Positions 1-4,984 of a stretch of 5,875 bases of DNA are shown piece by piece. A program made the position numbers and the translations under genes. Under the pieces are notes generated by a model. The model worked only from the letters and a program-made list of their open reading frames with translations. It was not told the DNA's origin and did not search any database. The stretch covers positions 1-5,875 of the forward strand of contig DDXG01000189.1 of NCBI GenBank assembly GCA_002347125.1, given 5' to 3'. The stretch comes from Phycisphaerales bacterium UBA2266 (GTDB taxonomy: Bacteria > Planctomycetota > Phycisphaerae > Sedimentisphaerales > Anaerobacaceae). Numbering within the stretch: position 1 is the stretch's first letter; the number at the start of each line of letters is the position of its first letter.

Positions 1-1367
1 ATGCGCTGGCGGACGCCAATAGCTTGCCGAAGCCGGTGGAGATTCGCGTGGCGCAGGGGTTATATCGGCCGGACAGGAGCGCCGCCGAACCGGACGGAAC
101 AGGGGACCGGTTGGCGTCGTTTGAGTTGATAAGCGGTGTGGCGCTCGTGGGCGGCTACGCCGGTGTTGACGAACGTGAGCCGGACGTACGCGATATCGAC
201 AAATACCCTACGATACTGAGCGGCGACCTAGCGGGCAACGACGCCGCTGTTGATGATGCTCGTGATCTGCTCGGCGAGCCAACGCGGTGGGAGAACAGCT
301 TCCACGTTTTGGTAGCTACCCGCGCCGATGGGACAGCCGTACTGGAGGGAGTTACGGTCGCTGCAGGCAACGCAATTGGTGTCGGACCGACGGAGATGGG
401 CGGAGGGTTGGCATGTCAAGGCGAGATGCCGTATGTGGCGGACTGCAGATTCATGGCCAATGCGGCGCTGGGGGATGGGGGAGCCATCTTCTGTTCCGGC
501 GAGGGGAGCATCATCGGTTGCCTGTTTGAAGGCAATCGAGCATACCAGGGCGGCGCCGTGCGTGCGGGGCCTGTCACTATTCGGGACTGTGTATTTCGTC
601 GGAATTATGCAACATCCGGCGCTGGGTTGTATGGGGGTACGACTGTGATCGGCAGCATGTTCGAGGGCAACGCGACCCATCCGGCAGGCTGTGGCGGTGC
701 GGTCTATTCCGGGATGGTACACGTAGAGCATTGCATATTCTCGGGCAACTACGCGGGCACAGGTGCGGGGCTGTACGTAGCGAACGGATATGGCTGGGGG
801 GCGAAGGTAACGATCAGGAATTGCAGTTTTGCGGGCCAAACGGGCGGGGGCGGACGGGCAGTGCATATATACCACGGATACGACACCGGAGCTTGCGTGG
901 GTTGTCGCAACTGTATCCTTAAGGACGGCGGTAACGAATTTGAAATCTCGGGTAGTGGCAAAGGTACCGTCTACCTGGACGTGCGATACAGTAACGTCGA
1001 AGGTGGCTGGGCGGGCGAAGGCAACATTGATGCCGATCCGTTGTTTGGCGGCCACAGCAATGTAGATTATCACTTGAAGTCTCAGGCGGGGCGCTGGCTA
1101 ACGGGCGAAGGACGGTGGACGACCGACGAGGTGACAAGTCCGTGCATTGACGCCGGAGACCCCGATTCCCCTGTTGGGCTGGAGCCGTTTCCCAATGCGG
1201 GGCGAGTTAATATGGGGGCTTATGGTGGGACGCCCGAAGCGAGCAAGAGCTGGTTTGGGGGACCTGTGTGTCAAACGATTGTCGCCGGAGATATCAACGG
1301 CGACTGTAGGGTGGATTTCAGGGACTTTCGGATATTGGCGCTGCATTGGCTGGAGGACGGAAGATGA
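1..1367 (+). CDS. Secreted right-handed beta-helix protein with Pmp-like repeats and C-terminal dockerin-like loop (5' partial)
   Basis: The reading frame is already open at the window edge; the first full codon is at position 3 (ALADANS...), and 454 residues are visible before TGA at 1365-1367. The first residues align with residues 57 onward of the downstream paralogue, so about 56 residues, including any signal peptide, should lie upstream. Window residues about 148-279 carry repeated FxxN and GGA[V/I] or GAGL motifs (FMAN, GGAIF, FEGN, GGAV, FRRN, FEGN, FSGN), as in chlamydial polymorphic outer-membrane protein repeats and parallel beta-helix folds. The C-terminus has the planctomycete-type module with SPCIDAGDP, VNMGAYGGT and AGDINGDC. 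It ends in a single EF-hand-like loop (nt 1290-1325; D, N, D, D and D at loop positions 1, 3, 5, 9 and 12) followed by a short helix ending HWLEDGR. No catalytic motif or autotransporter barrel is seen. A surface or extracellular role is inferred; ligand and function are unknown. Confidence 0.85.
   Translation, partial: ALADANSLPKPVEIRVAQGLYRPDRSAAEPDGTGDRLASFELISGVALVGGYAGVDEREPDVRDIDKYPTILSGDLAGNDAAVDDARDLLGEPTRWENSFHVLVATRADGTAVLEGVTVAAGNAIGVGPTEMGGGLACQGEMPYVADCRFMANAALGDGGAIFCSGEGSIIGCLFEGNRAYQGGAVRAGPVTIRDCVFRRNYATSGAGLYGGTTVIGSMFEGNATHPAGCGGAVYSGMVHVEHCIFSGNYAGTGAGLYVANGYGWGAKVTIRNCSFAGQTGGGGRAVHIYHGYDTGACVGCRNCILKDGGNEFEISGSGKGTVYLDVRYSNVEGGWAGEGNIDADPLFGGHSNVDYHLKSQAGRWLTGEGRWTTDEVTSPCIDAGDPDSPVGLEPFPNAGRVNMGAYGGTPEASKSWFGGPVCQTIVAGDINGDCRVDFRDFRILALHWLEDGR
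1125..1328 (+). repeat. Duplicated C-terminal module, copy 1 (paralogue at 2996-3199)
   Basis: These 204 bases encode 68 residues, 58 of which match the 68 residues encoded at 2996-3199 by my hand alignment without gaps. Both copies run from the DE(V/A)TSPCIDAGDP motif through the calcium loop to the following DF. The match is far stronger than in the central repeats, as expected for a shared anchoring or sorting module, or for gene conversion between tandem paralogues. Confidence 0.8.
1352..1356 (+). promoter_or_regulatory. Ribosome binding site that sets the start of the second beta-helix gene
   Basis: GGAGG lies 7 nt upstream of ATG 1364. It sits inside the last codons of the preceding gene and favours ATG 1364 over the in-frame TTG at 1346, which would add residues in front of the signal peptide and has no comparable site. 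The ATG overlaps the upstream TGA (ATGA), a common translational-coupling arrangement. Confidence 0.75.
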
Positions 1368-3295
1368 GGCCTGACGGGATGGCGAATAGCGTGTGGGTGG
1401 CGGTTCTAACGGTAGCGGTTCTGCTGTGGGGGGCAGGGACGGCCGGGGGCAAGGTTATCTACGTGGACGACGACGCCAACGGTTCCGGTGACGGGGCGAG
1501 CTGGGCGACGGCGTACAAGCACCTGCAGGACGCGCTGGCCGACGCCAATACCGCGGACAAACCGGTGGAAATCCGCGTGGCGTCGGGAGTTTACAGGCCC
1601 GACCGCTGTGCTGTTGAACCCAATGGCACAGGGGACCGTGCAGCGACTTTTGCATTGACAGCCGGGGTGGCTATACGAGGTGGGTATGCGGGCCTTGCTG
1701 AGGATGACCCCAATGCGAGGGATTCCGCATTCTATGAGACAATCCTGAGTGGGGATCTGGCGGGCGACGACAGCGATGTTAATGATCCTTGCGATTTGAG
1801 CCACGAGTTAACACGATCTGAGAATTCTTATCATGTCGTGACAGTGGGGCCTGTAGACGATACTGCTTTCCTGGAGGGTGTGACCGTCAAGGGTGGGCAT
1901 GCGTTCAGGCGGCCTATGCATCCAATGGTGCCCACCCCTGAGAATAAGGGAGGAGGACTCTACAACTCTAATTCAGGGCAGCCTCACATCATCGACTGTC
2001 TCTTTGCTGCAAACCATGCGGAGGAAAGTGGGGGGGCGGTGTATTCCGGGAGTCTCTCCGGCGAGAGGAACCCATCGTTAGTGCGTTGCCGATTCATCAG
2101 GAATTCGGCGGCAAGCAAAGACGGCCACGAGGGGCTTGGCGGCGGCGTGTACAGTAAGGGCGGGCATCTCCTGGTGTCGAAGTGTGCTTTTCATGAGAAC
2201 TACGCGAGGCAGACAGGTGGAGCAGTTATTGCTGGTGTTGCCGATAGTACTCATGTCGAGATCATCAACAGTGAATTCACTAAGAACAGAGCAGAGACGG
2301 GAGGGGCTGTAAGGATGCTCAATGGGGAAGCATTTCTTACGAGTTGTTCTTTTACGGAGAACCACGCAGAGGCCGGTGCCGCAATGGCCAATACATACAA
2401 CAGCATATCCTATCTAAAAACCTGCACTTTCAATGACAATCGCTCAGGCGAAGGGGCGGCGATCCTCAACAGCTGTTCAGAAGCCTTCCTTGAGCAATGC
2501 AGAGTGATCGGAAATAGAGCTTCCTCCGGCGGCGCTATCTGGAATACTCTATCCACGATCGAACTGGAAAGGTGCATCCTTGCGGGCAACCAAGCTTTAC
2601 GCGGCGGAGTGATTCAGGGAGTGGATAAGACCATCCTGCTGGCGGTGAATTGTACTCTTGCAGGCAATCGGGCCGAATCAGGTAGCATCATGGAGAGCAG
2701 TTCATACGAAGGCACATGGCCGGGGGTATACAGATTCGACAACTGCATCCTATGGGATGGCGAGGACTTCATTCGGAACAGTGACGGCTCTGAAATCTCA
2801 GTCAACTTCAGCGATATCGAAGGTGGCTGGCCGGGAAACGGCAACATCGATGCGGACCCGTGTTTTGCCGATTATGGCTATTGGGATGCGAACGGTACTG
2901 CGGAGGATGTTAGCGACGATTTCTGGGTGGATGGGGATTATCATTTGAGGTCGCAGGCCGGGCGATGGGATGTAATTACAGGACAATGGATGACCGATGA
3001 GGCTACGAGCCCTTGCATTGATGCGGGTGATCCGATATCGGCCATTGGCTTGGAGCCCTTCCCCAATGGCGGCAGGGTCAACATGGGCGCTTACGGCGGA
3101 ACGGCTGAGGCGAGCAAGTCGTATTTCGGCGGGCCGGTGTGTGAGACTATCGTCGCCGGGGATATCAATGGCGACTGTCGCATAGACTTCACTGATTTTC
3201 AATGCCTCTCGATCAATTGGCTCCGCGATATCGCAGATATAGACTTGGGCCCCGGGGACCCCGGAAATGGTGGTAATGAGCTACCTCCACGATAA
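1364..3295 (+). CDS. Secreted right-handed beta-helix protein with Pmp-like repeats and C-terminal dockerin-like loop (complete paralogue)
   Basis: The protein has 643 residues from ATG 1364. A Sec signal peptide is visible: a short polar N-terminus, a hydrophobic core at residues 10-22 (VWVAVLTVAVLLW), and a small-residue AGTAGG cleavage region near 24-29. The mature protein begins KVIYVDDDANG, a common start of planctomycete beta-helix proteins. Residues about 209-440 hold repeated FxxN (F214, F244, F276, F305, F330, F356) and GGA[V/I] (223, 285, 313, 389) motifs, each probably a beta-helix rung, similar to chlamydial Pmp repeats. The C-terminal module (SPCIDAGDP near 549, VNMGAYGGT near 572) leads into one calcium-loop-like segment, D600-x-N602-x-D604-x3-D608-x2-D611, a half dockerin. 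Unlike the upstream paralogue, it continues about 23 residues past the loop helix into a Gly/Pro/Asp-rich tail. No enzymatic motif is recognised. An extracellular or cell-envelope role is inferred. It overlaps the upstream gene by 4 nt, so the two probably form an operon. Confidence 0.88.
   Translation: MRPDGMANSVWVAVLTVAVLLWGAGTAGGKVIYVDDDANGSGDGASWATAYKHLQDALADANTADKPVEIRVASGVYRPDRCAVEPNGTGDRAATFALTAGVAIRGGYAGLAEDDPNARDSAFYETILSGDLAGDDSDVNDPCDLSHELTRSENSYHVVTVGPVDDTAFLEGVTVKGGHAFRRPMHPMVPTPENKGGGLYNSNSGQPHIIDCLFAANHAEESGGAVYSGSLSGERNPSLVRCRFIRNSAASKDGHEGLGGGVYSKGGHLLVSKCAFHENYARQTGGAVIAGVADSTHVEIINSEFTKNRAETGGAVRMLNGEAFLTSCSFTENHAEAGAAMANTYNSISYLKTCTFNDNRSGEGAAILNSCSEAFLEQCRVIGNRASSGGAIWNTLSTIELERCILAGNQALRGGVIQGVDKTILLAVNCTLAGNRAESGSIMESSSYEGTWPGVYRFDNCILWDGEDFIRNSDGSEISVNFSDIEGGWPGNGNIDADPCFADYGYWDANGTAEDVSDDFWVDGDYHLRSQAGRWDVITGQWMTDEATSPCIDAGDPISAIGLEPFPNGGRVNMGAYGGTAEASKSYFGGPVCETIVAGDINGDCRIDFTDFQCLSINWLRDIADIDLGPGDPGNGGNELPPR
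2996..3199 (+). repeat. Duplicated C-terminal module, copy 2 (paralogue at 1125-1328)
   Basis: This is the second copy of the 68-residue C-terminal module. The ten differences from copy 1 are mostly conservative (for example W to Y, V to I, Q to E), and the pattern of acidic and Asn residues in the calcium loop is fully kept. Confidence 0.8.
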
Positions 3296-3312
3296 CGTGT
3301 ACTTGCGAGGAG

Positions 3313-3332
3313 ACGGTATACTACGGTATACT
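3313..3332. repeat. Tandem 10-bp direct repeat (2 copies)
   Basis: ACGGTATACT occurs twice in perfect tandem (3313-3322, 3323-3332), and each unit contains the palindrome GTATAC. The second copy is the left arm of a 20-bp imperfect palindrome, GTATACTGGGGACACCATAC (3326-3345), in which 6 of 10 positions pair. It lies at the 5' flank of a RAYT relic, so a REP or REP-like origin is plausible but unproven. Confidence 0.6.
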
Positions 3333-3333
3333 G

Positions 3334-3345
3334 GGGACACCATAC
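3334..3345 (+). repeat. Target-site duplication, left copy
   Basis: GGGACACCATAC is repeated exactly at 3478-3489, directly bordering both ends of the inverted-repeat element. A 12-bp duplication (11 if the terminal C is counted as part of the element) fits the 10-13 bp duplications known for IS4-type insertions. Confidence 0.85.
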
Positions 3346-3362
3346 AATGGCACTAAGTTAAG
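3346..3362 (+). repeat. Terminal inverted repeat, left
   Basis: This 17-bp arm is perfectly complementary to 3460-3476. The bases beyond the inner end (CGTG... versus ...TTCC) do not pair, so the repeat boundary is sharp. Confidence 0.88.
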
Positions 3363-3459
3363 CGTGTTGGCGCAACTTGGAGGCTGTCCGAGAACGTGGT
3401 TTCATTAGAAATCTGGGTCATTTCACTGGCGGCCAGACCTGCTGTACTTGCGGAATTCC

Positions 3460-3476
3460 CTTAACTTAGTGCCATT
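3460..3476 (-). repeat. Terminal inverted repeat, right
   Basis: This is the 17-bp reverse complement of the left arm. It is followed by a single A (3477) and then the second target-site copy. Confidence 0.88.
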
Positions 3477-3477
3477 A

Positions 3478-3489
3478 GGGACACCATAC
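3478..3489 (+). repeat. Target-site duplication, right copy
   Basis: This is an exact copy of 3334-3345. Removing one copy plus the element would restore a continuous leader, ...GGGACACCATAC followed by GTGTTTCTGTGG, in front of the RAYT relic. Confidence 0.85.
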
Positions 3490-3542
3490 GTGTTTCTGTG
3501 GTGGAGGTTGACTGAGGGTCGGGTGCATTGGAGGATGAGGGC

Positions 3543-3752
3543 AGGGCACGATTGGCACGAGCCGTAGTTCCGGGCGTCGCTCACCACGCGGCGCGGGCCA
3601 CCGGTGACAGCGGACGTTCTTCCAGGAGGTCGATGGGTGTCGGTCAACCGGTTGCCGTCTGGATGATGGCGTTCCTGGAGGGGTTGTGGCTTGATGAGGA
3701 TGCGCTGCTGGAGGTGATGGAATCGGTGGCGGAGGCGATCAACTGGCTGTAA
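3543..3752 (+). pseudogene. Decayed REP-associated tyrosine transposase (RAYT, Y1_Tnp family) relic
   Basis: From AGG 3543 the frame reads (M)ARLARAVVPGVAHH, the N-terminal signature of RAYT proteins (family consensus roughly MARLARVV-PG-PHHVTQRGNRRQ), including the paired histidines of the HUH motif. The expected ATG is AGG, yet a GGAGG site (3530-3534) sits 8 nt upstream, as for a former start. After the HH codons (3582-3587) the family sequence resumes in another frame at 3596: GHR, a TGA stop (3605-3607), then QRTFFQEVD (3608-3634), matching the usual RGNRRQRTFF region. My alignment suggests about 4 nt lost near 3588-3595. The catalytic tyrosine region is absent. A weak resemblance to RAYT C-termini (TG-x-x-L-x-D, then AFLEGL near 3650-3690) would imply a large internal deletion. 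Bases 3633-3752 stay open as MGVGQPV...EAINWL with coding-like third-position GC, but I do not recognise that tail. The call is firm for 3543-3634 and tentative beyond. Confidence 0.7.
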
Positions 3753-3796
3753 GGGGCTGGGGGGTGGACGGCCGGGTCGCTGCAGCCACGGGGGGC

Positions 3797-3818
3797 GGGC
3801 AGCTACGGGGGGCTGCCC
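3797..3818. repeat. GC-rich REP-like hairpin
   Basis: GGGCAGC (3797-3803) pairs with GCTGCCC (3812-3818) across an 8-nt loop. It is followed by CCTACGG with no T-tract, so it is unlikely to be an intrinsic terminator. The pattern GGGC-x-GC...GC-x-GCCCCTACG resembles widespread intergenic palindromic repeats. The surrounding 3753-3860 is G-rich and has no gene that I can support. Confidence 0.5.
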
Positions 3819-3867
3819 CTACGGTACGGGGGCGTATGTCAAAAGGGCGGGTTTTGTGAAATGGGGC

Positions 3868-3897
3868 TTGGATTCGGGCGGGCTTTACGCCTATAAT
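3868..3897 (+). promoter_or_regulatory. Sigma70-type promoter for hisC-hisB-ispF
   Basis: TTGGAT (3868-3873) and a perfect TATAAT (3892-3897) are separated by 18 nt. Transcription would begin near 3903-3906, leaving a leader of about 25 nt before the hisC GTG. This is too short for a his attenuator or T-box, so no leader-based histidine control is apparent here. Confidence 0.72.
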
Positions 3898-3918
3898 CGC
3901 CGCTCAAAGTCAAAGACC

Positions 3919-3922
3919 GGAG
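3919..3922 (+). promoter_or_regulatory. Ribosome binding site for the hisC GTG start
   Basis: GGAG lies 7 nt before GTG 3930. It supports the GTG over the nearby ATG 3925, which is in another frame and reaches TAG after nine codons. The hisC frame has a stop at 3894-3896 and no other start between, so GTG is the only upstream choice. Confidence 0.7.
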
Positions 3923-3929
3923 TCATGCA

Positions 3930-4982
3930 GTGGGCTACTTTCGTGAGAACATAGAGAAGGCCGAAGGCTACGTACCGGGTTTTCAGCCCCGGGATACGGA
4001 TATCATCAAGCTCAACACGAACGAGAACCCGTATCCGCCCTCGCCGCGGGCGATGCAGGCGCTGGCGGAGATACGCCCCGAGCAACTTCGGCGGTATCCC
4101 GATCCGCTGGCCGATGCGTTCCGCTGCGCCGCCGCCGAGATCAACGGCCTGGCCCCGGAAAACGTCCTATGCTGCAACGGGGGCGATGAGCTGCTCAATA
4201 TGGCGTTGCGGTGCTTCTGCGATGAGACCCGGCCGGTGGCGTATCCTGTGCCGACGTACTCGCTGTACCCGGTACTGGCCCGACTGCAAGACTGCCCGAC
4301 GATAGAGATTCCGTTCGATGAGGAGTTCAACCTGCCGGCGAAACTGGCCTCGACGGGCGCTGCTCTGACCATCGTATGCAACCCGAACGCCCCCAGCGGC
4401 ACGGTGGTGGGCACAGAGGAACTGGCCGCCCTGGCCGATGAACTGACGGGCGTGCTGCTGATTGACGAGGCCTACGTGGATTTCGCGGGCCGGTCGTGCG
4501 TGTCGCTGGTTCGCAGCTTCGATAACGTCATCATCCTACGCTCCATGAGCAAGGGGTACTCGCTGGCGGGGCTTCGCTTCGGCTACGCCATGGCTCAGCC
4601 GGACCTGATTCGGGGGATGATGAAGGCCAAGGACTCGTACAACGTGGATGCCGTGGCGATAGCCGTGGCGACGGCGGCGTTGCGGGACCGCCAGTATTAC
4701 GTGGAGAACATCGAAAAGGTCTGTGCGGAACGGGCGGAATTGACCGAGCAACTGCGCGGGTTGGGTCTGACGGTCCGCGACAGTCAGACTAATTTCATCC
4801 TGGTCACATTCGCCGAGCCTTCGGCGGCGTTTGTCCACGAACAACTGGCGGCCCGGAAGATCTTCGTGCGGTATTGGCCCCTGCCGGGCCTGGAAGACAA
4901 GCTGAGAATCTCCATCGGCACGCCGCAGCAGAACCGGATGCTGCTGGAGGCCGCCAAGGAAATCCTGTCGCTAAGGGAGTAA
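3930..4982 (+). CDS. hisC: Histidinol-phosphate aminotransferase
   Basis: This is a cytoplasmic PLP enzyme of fold type I (class I/II aminotransferase). It transfers the amino group of glutamate to imidazole-acetol phosphate, giving histidinol phosphate (histidine pathway step 7). The 350 residues match normal HisC length. Visible family features are LNTNENP (28-34) near the N-terminus, the GGDE cofactor-phosphate region (84-87), NPNAPSGT (151-158), DEAY (179-182) whose Asp contacts the pyridine nitrogen, SMSKGYSLAGLRFGYA with the Schiff-base lysine K208, and LRISIGT with the substrate-carboxylate arginine R326. The start is GTG 3930 with GGAG 7 nt upstream. A perfect TATAAT box lies 32 nt before the start, so this is the first gene of the transcript. 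hisB follows after 2 nt. Some HisC proteins also accept aromatic substrates; nothing here excludes that, but the hisB neighbour favours the histidine role. Confidence 0.96.
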   Translation: MGYFRENIEKAEGYVPGFQPRDTDIIKLNTNENPYPPSPRAMQALAEIRPEQLRRYPDPLADAFRCAAAEINGLAPENVLCCNGGDELLNMALRCFCDETRPVAYPVPTYSLYPVLARLQDCPTIEIPFDEEFNLPAKLASTGAALTIVCNPNAPSGTVVGTEELAALADELTGVLLIDEAYVDFAGRSCVSLVRSFDNVIILRSMSKGYSLAGLRFGYAMAQPDLIRGMMKAKDSYNVDAVAIAVATAALRDRQYYVENIEKVCAERAELTEQLRGLGLTVRDSQTNFILVTFAEPSAAFVHEQLAARKIFVRYWPLPGLEDKLRISIGTPQQNRMLLEAAKEILSLRE

Positions 4983-4984
4983 CC

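Larger units (their letters stand above)
3346..3477. mobile_element. Non-autonomous MITE-like insertion, probably IS4-family derived
   Basis: The 132-bp element is bounded by perfect 17-bp terminal inverted repeats (AATGGCACTAAGTTAAG at 3346-3362 and its reverse complement at 3460-3476) and flanked by identical 12-bp direct repeats. The roughly 97-bp interior has no ORF of note, so movement would need a transposase supplied from elsewhere. From memory, E. coli IS4 ends read TAATGCCGATCAGTTAAG, which resembles these ends (AATG ... AGTTAAG), and IS4 makes duplications of this size. Family assignment is therefore inference; the insertion itself is seen directly. The intact TIRs and exact duplication suggest a fairly recent insertion. 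It sits about 50 bp after the beta-helix gene stop, between that gene and a transposase relic. An alternative is a large folded RNA or regulatory hairpin, but that would not explain the flanking duplication. Confidence 0.82.

Noticed and set aside
1..3. ATG at the very start of the window as a start codon
   Set aside because: It is out of frame with the beta-helix protein, whose frame starts at position 3 (ALADAN) and matches the interior of the downstream paralogue.
228..1073. A long antisense open frame (281 codons) across the first beta-helix gene
   Set aside because: It lies wholly opposite a recognised protein with clear repeats and paralogue conservation, encodes no recognisable motif, and is expected from the base composition of the + strand gene.
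1346..1363. TTG 1346 as the start of the second beta-helix gene
   Set aside because: It would add six residues ahead of the signal peptide and would place the good GGAGG at 1352-1356 inside the gene; ATG 1364 has correct spacing and the ATGA overlap.
3248..3268. The self-complementary CCCCGGGG run near the end of the second beta-helix gene as a terminator
   Set aside because: It is inside the coding sequence, encodes the Gly/Pro/Asp tail, and has no following T-tract.
3346..3476. The inverted repeats as an intrinsic terminator or riboswitch for the beta-helix operon
   Set aside because: The arms are separated by about 97 nt, there is no T-tract, and exact 12-bp flanking duplications point to transposition instead.
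3313..3490. A CRISPR array or toxin-antitoxin operator
   Set aside because: There are only two short tandem units with no spacers, no cas genes and no toxin-antitoxin gene pair nearby.
3528..3752. A 74-residue intact protein from TTG 3528
   Set aside because: Its N-terminal half is RAYT-like only up to HH, after which the family sequence continues in another frame, so the open stretch is better explained as a decayed gene.
3797..3830. The GC-rich hairpin as a Rho-independent terminator
   Set aside because: No run of T follows the stem; the next bases are CCTACGGTACGGGG.
3925..3954. ATG 3925 as the hisC start, or a nine-codon leader peptide MQWATFVRT
   Set aside because: It is in a different frame from hisC, is only 2 nt from the GGAG site, contains no histidine run, and there is no room for an attenuator.
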